From Actinomycetes bacterium (GTDB taxonomy: Bacteria; Actinomycetota; Acidimicrobiia; Acidimicrobiales; Ilumatobacteraceae), in contig JANXUF010000119.1 of NCBI GenBank assembly GCA_025356335.1, positions 78,391 through 142,390 on the forward strand: a stretch of 64,000 bases of DNA, in the 5' to 3' direction. Made by a program: the position numbers and the translations under genes. This document shows, piece by piece, positions 26,075-36,907 of the stretch (position 1 is its first letter; each line of letters begins with the position of its first letter). Under the pieces are notes generated by a model. It did no database searches. It worked only from the letters and a program-made list of their open reading frames with translations, and was not told the DNA's origin.

Positions 26075-27691
26075 GTGTTACAGGTGTCTGCTCTCTCGGT
26101 CGAAGTCGGTGGTCGACTCGTCGTCGAGGACGCCTCGTTTACGATCATGCCCCGCGACAAAGTCGGCCTCGTCGGCCGCAACGGTGCCGGAAAGACGAGT
26201 CTCTTCCGTGTGCTCGGCGGTGAGAACGAGCCTGCTGCCGGCAAGATCCAGCGCAAGGGCGGCTTCGGCTACCTGCCGCAGGACCCGCGCATCGACGGCG
26301 TCTTGGAGACCCGTACGGCGATCGTCCATGTGCTCAGCGGCCGAGGAATCGACGAGGCTCAGACGCGTATCGAGAAACTGCGCATCGCTATGGAGGAAGA
26401 CGCCAACGAGCGCAACATCCGCCGCTACGCCAAGGCCGAGGAAGAATTCGCGATGGCAGGCGGATACAGCGCCGATAGCGAGGCGCGGTCGATGGCGGCT
26501 GGCCTCGGCCTCGCAGCTGACCGCCTCGACCTGCCGATCGGTGTGCTCAGCGGTGGCGAGCGCCGCCGTGTCGAGTTGTCACGCATCCTCTTCGCCGGTT
26601 CCGAGGCGCTGCTGCTCGACGAACCGACGAACCACCTCGATGTCGATGCCAAGACCTGGCTGCTGCAGTACATGCGCGCCTATCGAGGCGCGCTGCTGGT
26701 CATCAGCCATGACCTCGAACTGCTCGACGAGGCGATTACCCGCGTGCTGCACCTCGACCGCCCGACCGAGGACGCCAGCGGTGAGATCGTCGAGTACAAG
26801 GGCACCTACAGCCAGTACGTGCGGTCACGGAAGGCCGACGAAGAGCGGATGATCAAACGGGCGGCGCAGCAGTCCAAGGAGATCAACCGCCTACAGAACG
26901 TCGTCGACCGCTTCGGTGCCAAAGCGACCAAAGCGGCGATGGCCCACAGCATGGAGAAGCGCATCGCCCGTCTCGAAGACGAACGGGTCACCGTCAAGAC
27001 CGGCGGTAAACAGCTCGCCGTCCGTTTCCCGGACCCTCCTGCTGCCGGTGTCACCGTCGTCACGGCGGACCACCTGTCGAAGGGCTACGGCGGGCCGCCC
27101 GTTTTCGAAGACGTGTCGTTCGACCTCGGCCGTGGCGACCGCCTGCTGGTTCTCGGGCTCAACGGGGCAGGCAAGACGAGTTTGCTGCGGATCCTCGCAG
27201 GCGAGACGCAGGCGAACATCGGCGACTTCTCCTTCGGTCACAACGTCAACGTCGGGTACTACGCCCAGGAGCACGACAATCTGGCGAGCGACCAGTCGCT
27301 GCTCGACAACCTGCGTTCGTCGATTCCTCCCGGCGTACTGCTGACCGAGACGCAGCTGCGCGGGCTGCTCGGCATGATGGGCTTGACCGGTGCCAAGGTT
27401 TTCCAGGATGCCGGGACGCTCTCCGGTGGCGAGAAGACAAAACTGGCGTTGGCGATGTTGATGACCGGCCGCAACAACCTGTTACTGCTGGACGAACCGA
27501 CGAACAACCTCGACCCCGCCAGCCGCCAGGCGGTTGCCGATGCGCTGAGCACGTGGAAGGGTTCGGTGCTGTTCGTCAGCCACGACAGCGAATTCGTCGA
27601 GCAGCTGAAGCCGACGAAGGTCTTGCTGATGCCGGACGGCCAAGTCGACTATTTCAACGCTGACTGGCTCGAGCTCGTCTCCCTCGCCTGA
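26075..27691 (+). CDS. ABC-F family ATPase
   Basis: A 538-residue protein with two ABC domains in tandem and no membrane spans. Domain 1 has Walker A GRNGAGKTS, signature LSGGERRRVEL and Walker B LLLDEPTNHLD. An arm/linker rich in Lys/Arg/Glu follows (about 245-320). Domain 2 has Walker A GLNGAGKTS, signature LSGGEKTKLAL and LLLDEPTNNLD. ABC-F proteins act on the ribosome as translation factors or confer resistance to ribosome-targeting drugs. The subfamily (Uup, EttA or Ard-like) cannot be fixed here. Start GTG 26075. Confidence 0.9.
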   Translation: MLQVSALSVEVGGRLVVEDASFTIMPRDKVGLVGRNGAGKTSLFRVLGGENEPAAGKIQRKGGFGYLPQDPRIDGVLETRTAIVHVLSGRGIDEAQTRIEKLRIAMEEDANERNIRRYAKAEEEFAMAGGYSADSEARSMAAGLGLAADRLDLPIGVLSGGERRRVELSRILFAGSEALLLDEPTNHLDVDAKTWLLQYMRAYRGALLVISHDLELLDEAITRVLHLDRPTEDASGEIVEYKGTYSQYVRSRKADEERMIKRAAQQSKEINRLQNVVDRFGAKATKAAMAHSMEKRIARLEDERVTVKTGGKQLAVRFPDPPAAGVTVVTADHLSKGYGGPPVFEDVSFDLGRGDRLLVLGLNGAGKTSLLRILAGETQANIGDFSFGHNVNVGYYAQEHDNLASDQSLLDNLRSSIPPGVLLTETQLRGLLGMMGLTGAKVFQDAGTLSGGEKTKLALAMLMTGRNNLLLLDEPTNNLDPASRQAVADALSTWKGSVLFVSHDSEFVEQLKPTKVLLMPDGQVDYFNADWLELVSLA

Positions 27692-27724
27692 TCGGACTGC
27701 GGATTCACGGTTAGATTCAGGTTC

Positions 27725-29407
27725 GTGCGTGCTCGGTGGGCGAACAATCTGGCGGCGGTCTGCGCCGCGGGTCTGCTGCTCGCCGCCTGCGCCGAAACCG
27801 GCTCCGATGTCCGGTCGAGCGGCGCATCGCCGGTGCAACTCAAGTTCCACGTCGGTGACCCGTTTCCGGACCAGGCGGGGCTGGCGTTACCGGTCGTCGC
27901 TCCGATCTCCTGGCATACGTGTGCCGACAAACCGGCGCCGTGGCAGTGCGGCGAACTGGCGGTTCCCCTCGACTACCACCGACCGCTGCTCGACACCGTC
28001 ACGCTGGCGCTGACACGACTTCCGGCGACCGAGCAGACGCGTCGTATCGGGTCATTGGTGGTCAATCCTGGAGGACCTGGCGGGACGGGAATCAGTCTCG
28101 CCCGATCGATTGCACCGACGATGCCGGTCGAGATCCTCAGTCGGTTCGATCTCGTCGGTTTCGATCCGCGTGGCGTCGGCCAATCAGATCCGCTGCAGTG
28201 CGACCTCCGGTCCGATCCCAACAACGGCTACGACCCGAGCATCGTCAGGAAATGCATTCGCGACAACGCCATGTTGCTGCCGCAACTCGGGACCGTCAAC
28301 GTGGCGCGCGATCTCGAACAGATCCGTCAGGCGGTCGGCGACAGGCAACTCACCTATCTCGGTTACAGCTATGGCACTGCCCTCGGGGCGGTGTATGCGA
28401 CGCTGTTCCCCGGCAAGGTCAGGGCGATCGTGCTCGACGGCTCGGTCAATCCGACCGCCGGGCAGGCGAATCTCGAGCATCGGAGCGACTTGCCGGATTT
28501 CTACGGCGTGCAGTACTTCGACCGGAGCCGGAGACGGTTCCTTGCGGAGTGTTCCTTGGCGACGACCTGCCCGCTCGGCGCACACGCCGCAACGGCCCTC
28601 GACACGCTCGAAAACAGTCTCGGCGGCGAGGCAGTGCCGGCGACGAGCCTGCCAGGTGCCGATTCGCTGACATCGGACATCTTGCAGCAGGATTTCTTCG
28701 CCGGGTACTACAACAGTGACTATTGGCCGTACCTCGCCCAAGGTATCGCAGAGGCCAACGCCGGTGACGGCAGCGTGCTCGTTGCCATCGCCGGCAAACT
28801 CGCCGGGCAGGAGAGCGCGGCAGCGAAATCACAGGAGTCGTTCGCCAACTTCGCCATCACCTGCGCCGACTTCGCCGATCGCTCGGGTGGTTGCAACGGT
28901 TGGCCGTTGACCGCAGAACCGATGCCGGCACTCAAACCGGTCCAGCGTCAGGCACCGATCCTCGTGCTCGGAACCGATGGAGATCCGGCCACCCCGGTCG
29001 AACAGGCAAAGGTCATGGCCAAGACAATGGGCAATGCCGTCACCGTCTACTGGACGGGTGACGGCCATACGGCGTTCCTGCGAGGCAGCACCTGTATCGA
29101 CAACATCGTCAGCGAGTACCTCGTCGGCCTGGCCATTCCGCAGAACGCCTTGCGTTGCCCCGAATCGGATTCAGCCCACGGCGGGCGCGACGCAGCGGAT
29201 CAGTTGTTCTCGATGGGGAGCCGACGTCGGCTGGATGCCTACGTCCGCCGTGCTGTCGTCGACGGCGACAGCAGTGAACACGCCACCTGCATGGCGGGGT
29301 TGTACGCAGGCATCCTCACCCAGAGCCAGCTTGCGCACGTCTTTCTCGGCGTGCCGGACCGTACCGTCAGCCTCGAGATCAGGCTGCAACTCTCGACCTG
29401 TAGCTGA
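27725..29407 (+). CDS. Secreted alpha/beta-hydrolase (tripeptidyl aminopeptidase-like lipoprotein)
   Basis: A 560-residue exported hydrolase with a signal peptide ending in lipobox LLAAC. The alpha/beta-hydrolase domain has VVNPGGPGGTGI (oxyanion region), GFDPRGVGQSD, nucleophile elbow GYSYG, acid in LGTDGDPATP and catalytic His in GDGHTAF. This layout matches SlpD/SlpE- and tripeptidyl-aminopeptidase-like secreted peptidases of actinobacteria. Likely releases peptides from proteins outside the membrane. It lies 33 bp after the ABC-F gene, possibly cotranscribed. The start GTG 27725 leads directly into the signal peptide. Confidence 0.87.
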   Translation: MRARWANNLAAVCAAGLLLAACAETGSDVRSSGASPVQLKFHVGDPFPDQAGLALPVVAPISWHTCADKPAPWQCGELAVPLDYHRPLLDTVTLALTRLPATEQTRRIGSLVVNPGGPGGTGISLARSIAPTMPVEILSRFDLVGFDPRGVGQSDPLQCDLRSDPNNGYDPSIVRKCIRDNAMLLPQLGTVNVARDLEQIRQAVGDRQLTYLGYSYGTALGAVYATLFPGKVRAIVLDGSVNPTAGQANLEHRSDLPDFYGVQYFDRSRRRFLAECSLATTCPLGAHAATALDTLENSLGGEAVPATSLPGADSLTSDILQQDFFAGYYNSDYWPYLAQGIAEANAGDGSVLVAIAGKLAGQESAAAKSQESFANFAITCADFADRSGGCNGWPLTAEPMPALKPVQRQAPILVLGTDGDPATPVEQAKVMAKTMGNAVTVYWTGDGHTAFLRGSTCIDNIVSEYLVGLAIPQNALRCPESDSAHGGRDAADQLFSMGSRRRLDAYVRRAVVDGDSSEHATCMAGLYAGILTQSQLAHVFLGVPDRTVSLEIRLQLSTCS

Positions 29408-29502
29408 GGTCGAGACTGGGTTCGGAGATGCAGTGGCATCGATCGTTGCAGTATCTGCAATATCTCGGACCTGCGTGCCGTGGCGAATCGATCTCCGGCT
29501 GC

Positions 29503-31167
<1,665 letters not shown>

Positions 31168-31184
31168 GAAGCTCACGGTAACCG

Positions 31185-31679
31185 CTACGGGAGCGAGTCG
31201 ATCGCCGTTCCGGCAAAGGCCAGCGGATCGGTGGCCGTCGGGATGACCGGCTTCGTCCAGGCGGTGACCTCGGCGATCGATTCGGCGACGGCGCGCCACT
31301 CGATCGGATTCCAACCCTCTGCCGCTGCGTGGACCGTGCCGTCGAGACGGACGAAGACGAATGCCGGCAGCATCGTCAGACCGAGTCCCTTGACGACTGT
31401 TCTGTCGGGATCGACGAAGACCAGGAACTCGTCGGCGAGCGGTCCGAGGAAACTCCGGGCCCCTTCGGCGTCCGCCGTGACCAGGAAGTTCACGCGCACG
31501 TCGGCACCGCGGAAATCGTCGAGGATCCGTTTCGCCGTCCCCAGGATCCACGAGCTCTCGTTCGTGTAGGGATCGAGCGCTACGGTCGCCAGGTGGAACG
31601 TCGTCAGCCAGTCGCCGAGCGGACGCGGGTCACCATCGAGCGGTGCGAGTACAAGTTCGAGCAGCGCAGATACAACCAC
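31185..31679 (-). CDS. Thioredoxin-fold-like protein lacking CxxC
   Basis: About 164 residues from GTG 31679; a GTG at 31724 in the same frame would overlap the divergent gene start. The pattern [14 protein letters not shown], then [43 protein letters not shown] follows a thioredoxin-like beta-alpha-beta fold with a cis-Pro loop (MLPAFVF), but there is no CxxC, so it cannot do standard dithiol exchange. The role is unknown. It ends 17 bp before the fumarase start, so it may be cotranscribed and perhaps linked to protection of the Fe-S fumarase. Confidence 0.5.
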   Translation of the reverse strand: MVVSALLELVLAPLDGDPRPLGDWLTTFHLATVALDPYTNESSWILGTAKRILDDFRGADVRVNFLVTADAEGARSFLGPLADEFLVFVDPDRTVVKGLGLTMLPAFVFVRLDGTVHAAAEGWNPIEWRAVAESIAEVTAWTKPVIPTATDPLAFAGTAIDSLP

Positions 31680-31718
31680 GGCATGCGAAGCTAGCCCATC
31701 GGCAGTAACTTGCTCTAA

Positions 31719-32525
31719 ATGCACCCGATCGAGCGACTGCGATATGTGGCACGCTCGTCCGGCTACGACGATCGTTCGATGGTCGCCGAGACGGCTGGAG
31801 CGTTGCGGGGACTGGGTCTGGATGCCGCCGGGATGGTCGGGGCCTGCCGTCGGATCATCGAACGGCATCCGACGTCCGGTCCGCTGTGGTGGCTGTGCGC
31901 CAGGGTGCTGACGGCTCCGGAGCCGTATGCCGCAGCGCGTCAAGCGGTGAACGAAATGGATGCAGACCAGACGTCGGAGCACCTGATCGATCTGCTTCCG
32001 GCTGACGCCACCGTCGCCGTGCTCGGCTGGCCCGATGTCGCAGGGGATGCGCTGCTGCGACGTGGGGACCTGTCCGTGCTGGCGATCGAGTCCGGCGGAC
32101 GCTCTGCAGGATTCGTCAGGCGGCTGCAACGCGCCGACGTCGAGGTCGAGGAAATCGGAGCCGATCAGTTGGGCAGCGCCGTCGCGTTTGCCGATCTGCT
32201 GATCGTCGAAGCAGCGGCGGTCGGTGCCGACAGCGGGCTGATGTCGTCGGGCCATCTCGCCGCTGCGTCTGTCGCCTATTGCGCCGAGGTGCCCGTGTGG
32301 GCTGTCGTCGGGGTGGGAAAGCGCCTACCGGCACCGATGTGGACGGCGATGCTCGGGCAACTGGCCGAAGCAGGGGAGACGTACCAACTCGACCACGAAG
32401 TCGTGCCGTTGACGTTGATCTCGCATCTCGTCGGTCCGACAGGTCTCGTCGAGCACCCCGGCGATTTCGGTGTGCCGGAATGTCCGGTCGCCTATGAGTT
32501 GATGCCGAGGCGAAGCAGCCGATAG
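31719..32525 (+). CDS. Hypothetical protein, eIF-2B alpha/beta/delta-like fold
   Basis: A 268-residue protein. The N-terminal helical region (about 1-85) contains RRIIERHPTSGPLWWLCARVL. A Rossmann-like part follows with VAVLGWPDVAGDALL, LSVLAIESGGRSAGFVRRL, LLIVEAAAVGADSGLMSSG and VPVWAVVGVGKRLP. The last blocks resemble the IF-2B/methylthioribose-phosphate isomerase fold (E-x-x-x-V-G-x-x-G). Catalytic Cys/Asp residues of MtnA are not clear, so the function is unknown. ATG 31719. Confidence 0.65.
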   Translation: MHPIERLRYVARSSGYDDRSMVAETAGALRGLGLDAAGMVGACRRIIERHPTSGPLWWLCARVLTAPEPYAAARQAVNEMDADQTSEHLIDLLPADATVAVLGWPDVAGDALLRRGDLSVLAIESGGRSAGFVRRLQRADVEVEEIGADQLGSAVAFADLLIVEAAAVGADSGLMSSGHLAAASVAYCAEVPVWAVVGVGKRLPAPMWTAMLGQLAEAGETYQLDHEVVPLTLISHLVGPTGLVEHPGDFGVPECPVAYELMPRRSSR

Positions 32526-32588
32526 CGGACAGCCGATAGCGATCGCTCCGCCCGCCGCTCGCTGCCCGGCGTCGTTATCGTCGAGCCG

Positions 32589-34529
32589 ATGACAGCGGTG
32601 AAGCCCACAGGAGCGATGAAGGAAGTCGGCGGCTACGGATCGTGGCCGTCACCAGTGGACGCATCGATGTTGACGAGTGGTGCCGTCGGGCTCATCGACG
32701 TCTGGGTGGACGGCGCAGACACGTACTGGCTCGAGAGCAGGCCGTCGGAGGCCGGGCGTCTGCAGATCGTCCGCCTCTCCGCAGACGGGTCGTTTTCTGA
32801 CGTCTTGCCGGACGGGTTCAGCGCCAGGACGTCGGTCCATGAGTACGGCGGCGGGGCGGCGCTCGTCGCCGATCGCACCGTCTGGTTCGCCAACTGGAGC
32901 GACCAGCGGGTCTACCGGCTCCGCATCGAGATTCCGGGCGATCAGCTGCCGTCGGCCCAGGCGGTCTCGACGCCAGTGGCGTTGTCGAGCGAACCTGACG
33001 TACCGAGATCTGTTCGATTCGCCGACTTCCGACTCTCGCCGGACGGCCGTTGGCTCGTCGCTGTCCGTGAAACCCACAGCGCCGGCGATGGAGGGCCGAC
33101 GGTGGTGAACGAGATCGTCGTGATGTCGGCCGACGAGCCTGGAGAACCGATCGCCATCGTCAGCGGCGCAGATTTCGTGTCCTCGCCTCGATTCGTCGGC
33201 GACGGCCGCCTCCGCTGGGTCCAGTGGGACAACCCGAACATGCCGTGGGACTCGACGTCGCTCTTCGAAGCAGAGTTCTCCGACGGAGCGCTGAGCACTG
33301 TTCACCGTCTGGCGGCCGGGTGCTCGTTCATGCAGCCCATCGGCGAGACGGTGATGTCCGACGCCGGCGGCTATTGGAATCCGTGGCTGATCACCAGCAA
33401 AGAACGGCGCAACCTGCTGGCGGTCGACGACGATCTCGCCGGCCCCTCGTGGACGTTCGGGGATCGTGACTACGTCGTGACCGATGGCGGCACGATCGTC
33501 ACCACCGCCGGGGCGACGCTGTACATCACCAACGGGCGAGATCATCTGTCGCGTCACGAACTCGCCATCGTCGGGCTCACGCAGATGGTGTGCAACGGAC
33601 ACGACATCACAGCGATCGCTTCGTACGCCGACCGCGAAGACGAGATCGTCCGCCTGACGATCGACAGGCCGGAGCGACTGACCATTTTGCGCCCGGGACG
33701 CGACCTGCAGGCGACGTTCGGGCTGACGCCACCGGCGATCTCCGTCGCCGAGCACATCGAGTTCCCGACGACCGGCCGGCAGCGGGCCTACGGCTGGTAC
33801 TACCCGCCGGCGAGCGCAACGCATGCCGCGCTCTCCACCGAACGGCCACCGCTCGTCGTCATGATCCACGGTGGGCCGACGTCTGCCGCTCGCCCGGGTT
33901 TCACGCTGGCCAAGCAGTTTTGGACGAGCAGGGGATTCGCCGTCGTCGATGTCGACTACCGCGGTTCGACCGGCTATGGCCGTACGTTCCGCCGCCTGCT
34001 CAACGGGCAATGGGGCATCGTCGATGTCGACGACTGCTGTGCGGCTGCGTCGTATCTGGCGATCGACCGTGTCGACCCAGAACGGCTGGTGATCCGCGGA
34101 GGCAGCGCAGGCGGATTCACCGTGCTCGCGGTGCTGAGTGAGCGCAACGTCTTCAAGACCGGCGCGAGCTACTTCGGTGTCGCCGATCTCGCAGCACTCG
34201 CTGCGGACACCCACAAGTTCGAAGCCCGCTACCTCGACAGCATGATCGGCCCGTGGCCTGGCGATGCTGCGGTGTACGCCGCCCGCTCGCCGATCAACCA
34301 CGTGGACGGCATCGACGTCCCGCTGATCGTCTTCCAGGGCGAAGACGACATGGTCGTTCCACAGAACCAGAGCGAGATGATCGTGCAGGCCGTCAGGAAG
34401 AACGGCGTCCGTTGCGACTACCACCTGTATGCCGGAGAAGGTCATGGCTTCCGCCGTGCGGACACGATCATCGATTCGATCGAGGCCGAGTTGAGCTTTT
34501 ACCGAGCGGTCTTCGGGATCAACGGTTGA
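32589..34529 (+). CDS. S9-family serine peptidase (acylaminoacyl/dipeptidyl peptidase-like)
   Basis: A 646-residue two-domain prolyl-oligopeptidase-family enzyme. Residues about 30-380 form a beta-propeller-like domain with repeated blades (for example FRLSPDGRWLVAVRE). Residues about 400-646 are the alpha/beta-hydrolase domain with MIHGGPTSA, DVDYRGSTGYG, nucleophile IRGGSAGGF, acid in FQGEDDMVVP and His in GEGHGF. It cleaves short peptides, probably cytoplasmic because no signal peptide is visible. It resembles S9C peptidases of actinobacteria. Confidence 0.9.
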   Translation: MTAVKPTGAMKEVGGYGSWPSPVDASMLTSGAVGLIDVWVDGADTYWLESRPSEAGRLQIVRLSADGSFSDVLPDGFSARTSVHEYGGGAALVADRTVWFANWSDQRVYRLRIEIPGDQLPSAQAVSTPVALSSEPDVPRSVRFADFRLSPDGRWLVAVRETHSAGDGGPTVVNEIVVMSADEPGEPIAIVSGADFVSSPRFVGDGRLRWVQWDNPNMPWDSTSLFEAEFSDGALSTVHRLAAGCSFMQPIGETVMSDAGGYWNPWLITSKERRNLLAVDDDLAGPSWTFGDRDYVVTDGGTIVTTAGATLYITNGRDHLSRHELAIVGLTQMVCNGHDITAIASYADREDEIVRLTIDRPERLTILRPGRDLQATFGLTPPAISVAEHIEFPTTGRQRAYGWYYPPASATHAALSTERPPLVVMIHGGPTSAARPGFTLAKQFWTSRGFAVVDVDYRGSTGYGRTFRRLLNGQWGIVDVDDCCAAASYLAIDRVDPERLVIRGGSAGGFTVLAVLSERNVFKTGASYFGVADLAALAADTHKFEARYLDSMIGPWPGDAAVYAARSPINHVDGIDVPLIVFQGEDDMVVPQNQSEMIVQAVRKNGVRCDYHLYAGEGHGFRRADTIIDSIEAELSFYRAVFGING

Positions 34530-34566
34530 CCGTCCGGTCTGCGCGTGCTGGATGTAGGTTCGAGTG

Positions 34567-35247
34567 ATGGGTGAAATGATCAACCTCATCACGAAGACCG
34601 GACCGACAGACGCCTATTTGGCTGGTGGTGACAGCGGCGGTCCCGGTGTCGTCGTCATCCAGGAGTGGTGGGGTCTCGTCCCGCACATCAAGGACGTCGC
34701 CGATCGTTTCGCCGCCGCCGGATTCACGGCGATCGCACCGGACCTCTATCACGGTGCCTCGACCACCGAACCGGACGGTGCCGGCAAGTTGATGATGGCG
34801 ATGAACGTCGGTGTCGCCGCCGACGACATGAGCGCAGCGATCGCCGTCGTGCAGGAACGCAGTGGCAAGACCGACGTCGGGGTCGTCGGCTACTGCATGG
34901 GCGGCGGTTTGGCACTCGTGCTCGCCTGCGCCAGGCCTGATGTCGTCAAGGCATGTGCGCCCTACTACGGTCTGATCCCGTGGGAGAGCGCTGCGCCGGA
35001 CTGGTCCGCCTTGTCGGCGAAGGTCGTCGGTGAGTACGCAGAGTTCGACGAGTATTTCGGCCCTGGTCCCGCAGGTGAGTTGCAGGAGACGCTTCGCAGC
35101 CTCGGGAAGGACGCGACCCTGCACATCCACCCTGGCGCTCACCACGCGTTCTTCAACGACGCCCGCCCGGAAGTCTACGACGAAGCCGAGTCGAAGATCG
35201 CCTTCGCCCGCACGACCGAACTCCTCCACGAGGTCCTCGGCAAGTAG
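34567..35247 (+). CDS. Dienelactone hydrolase family protein
   Basis: A 226-residue alpha/beta-hydrolase. The catalytic triad is visible as Cys in GYCMGGG, Asp in GEYAEFDEYF and His in HPGAHHAFFND, with VVIQEWWGLVPHI near the oxyanion hole. The QEWWG block is typical of carboxymethylenebutenolidase-like proteins. True dienelactone hydrolases act in chloroaromatic degradation, but no other pathway genes are present, so a general esterase or lactonase role is likely. ATG 34567 is preferred over GTG 34564. Confidence 0.9.
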   Translation: MGEMINLITKTGPTDAYLAGGDSGGPGVVVIQEWWGLVPHIKDVADRFAAAGFTAIAPDLYHGASTTEPDGAGKLMMAMNVGVAADDMSAAIAVVQERSGKTDVGVVGYCMGGGLALVLACARPDVVKACAPYYGLIPWESAAPDWSALSAKVVGEYAEFDEYFGPGPAGELQETLRSLGKDATLHIHPGAHHAFFNDARPEVYDEAESKIAFARTTELLHEVLGK

Positions 35248-35306
35248 GCGCCTCGGCGGGTGTCGCGACTGGCGCGATGCGATCGCGCTCGTAGGCTGTG
35301 ACGTCG

Positions 35307-35987
35307 ATGAGTGCCTCCCGTTTCGCCGCCATCCTCTTCGACGCCGGAGGAGTACTGGTGCTGCCGGACCCGACGGTGCTCAGCCCGTTGCTCGTCTACC
35401 ACGGCGGCGATCCGGCGCTGTCGGCGCACGTCAGGGCGCACTACAGCGGCATGGCGGCGAAGAGTGCAGCGGGCTCGCACGAGGGTTTCTGGCACGACTA
35501 CAACCTCGCCTATGTCCGTTCGATCGGCGTGCCGGAGGACGAGGTCGACGATGCCGCGCATCTGCTCGACCGCACACGTGGTGCAGCGATCTGGCGCTGG
35601 CCGATCCCGGAGAGCTTGACCGGATTGCGTGCGCTGGAGGCTGCCGGCGTGCCGATGGGTGTCGTCAGCAACGCGTCAGGTCAGATCGAGTCGGTCCTCG
35701 CCCGTAGCGGCGTCTGTCAGGTCGGTGACGGTCCGGGTATTTCGATGCGGGTGATCATCGACAGCCACGTCGTCGGTGTCGCCAAGCCCGACCCGAAGAT
35801 CTTCGGTTTCGCCTTCGATCATTTCGACGGGATCGAGCCGTCACAGATCGCTTACGTCGGCGATTCGGTGACGATGGACATCGGCGGTGCCCGAGCTGCG
35901 GGCATGCACCCGATTCTCATCGACCCGTACGGCGACCACCCGGGCGCCGATTTCGAGACGATTCGCACCCTCCACGAGCTCGCGTAG
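35307..35987 (+). CDS. HAD-family hydrolase
   Basis: A 226-residue HAD-superfamily protein. Motif I reads FDAGGVLVLP, so the usual second Asp of DxD is Gly, as in some type-I HADs (DxGGV). The helical cap domain follows, then motif II VVSNASG, motif III lysine GVAKPDPKIF and motif IV YVGDSVTMD. The DAGGV variant is common in epoxide-hydrolase N-domain and related phosphatases. The substrate is unknown. GTG 35298 is an alternative start, 9 bp upstream. Confidence 0.85.
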   Translation: MSASRFAAILFDAGGVLVLPDPTVLSPLLVYHGGDPALSAHVRAHYSGMAAKSAAGSHEGFWHDYNLAYVRSIGVPEDEVDDAAHLLDRTRGAAIWRWPIPESLTGLRALEAAGVPMGVVSNASGQIESVLARSGVCQVGDGPGISMRVIIDSHVVGVAKPDPKIFGFAFDHFDGIEPSQIAYVGDSVTMDIGGARAAGMHPILIDPYGDHPGADFETIRTLHELA

Positions 35988-36007
35988 CTTCTCACTCGTT
36001 CGCCCAG

Positions 36008-36895
36008 CTACTGGATGGCTGCAATGGCGTCTGCGACGGCGATTGCCCGCTGGGCGTTGACGACGTGGAGGTTCTCGATCATCCTGCCATCGACAGTGAC
36101 GACACCCTTGCCGGCGGCGAGGCCCTCGTCGAAGGCGGCGATGACCCGACGGGCGTGGGCAACTTCGTCCTCGGTCGGCGCCCACACCAGGTTGGCGATG
36201 TCGACCTGGCCGGGGTGGATCAGTGTTTTGCCGTCGAAGCCCATCTCCGCGCCCTGGACGCACTCGTCGCGAAAACCTTCGAGGTTCTTGACGTCGTTGT
36301 AGACCCCGTCGAGGATGACCTTGCCGGCTTCGCGTGCGGCGGCAAGCGCAGTCGCCAGATGAGGCACGAGCGGATGGCGTCCGGGAACGAGCGCTGCGCG
36401 TAACTCTCGCGCCAGGTCGTTCGTGCCCATCACCAGCACGCTGACGCGCGGGTGGGCAGCAATTGTCCTCGTGTCGAAGATCGCCGTCGGTGTCTCGATC
36501 ATCGCCCAGATCGTCATCGTCGACGGCGCCCCTGCGGCGTCGAGCAGTGAGCAGATCCGGTCGACGTAGGCGACCGAACCGACCTTCGGGATGACGACGG
36601 CCGCTGCGCCGGACGTCGCTGCTGCAGCGAGGTCGTCGGCACCCCACGGCGTATCGAGGCCGTTGCAACGGATCGTCAGTTCCCGGTTTCCGTACTCGGT
36701 CGAACCGGCTGCTGCGACGGCGTTGGTACGGGCGCTCAGCTTGGCATCAGGGGCCACGGCATCTTCGAGATCGAAGATGATTGCATCGGCGGCGATCGTC
36801 TTGGCCTTCTCCAGCGCGCGTTCGTTGGCGGCGGGCATGTAGAGCACCGAGCGCCGCGGGCGGAGTGCGTCGTGAGTCGTCGAGGTCGTTGTCAT
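36008..36895 (-). CDS. HpcH/HpaI aldolase / citrate lyase beta-like protein (CitE-like)
   Basis: A 295-residue TIM-barrel CoA-ester lyase homologue. RSVLYMPAANERALEKA at the start, DLEDAVAP, TIRCNGLDTPWGADDL and GFDGKTLIHPGQ are conserved CitE/malyl-CoA lyase blocks; Asp and Glu in DLEDAV bind Mg2+. Stand-alone CitE-like proteins without citD/citF usually split or form malyl-CoA or (3S)-citramalyl-CoA. It begins 12 bp after the upstream paralogue on the same strand, so the two are probably one operon. Confidence 0.88.
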   Translation of the reverse strand: MTTTSTTHDALRPRRSVLYMPAANERALEKAKTIAADAIIFDLEDAVAPDAKLSARTNAVAAAGSTEYGNRELTIRCNGLDTPWGADDLAAAATSGAAAVVIPKVGSVAYVDRICSLLDAAGAPSTMTIWAMIETPTAIFDTRTIAAHPRVSVLVMGTNDLARELRAALVPGRHPLVPHLATALAAAREAGKVILDGVYNDVKNLEGFRDECVQGAEMGFDGKTLIHPGQVDIANLVWAPTEDEVAHARRVIAAFDEGLAAGKGVVTVDGRMIENLHVVNAQRAIAVADAIAAIQ

Positions 36896-36907
36896 CGTCG
36901 TCCGCAG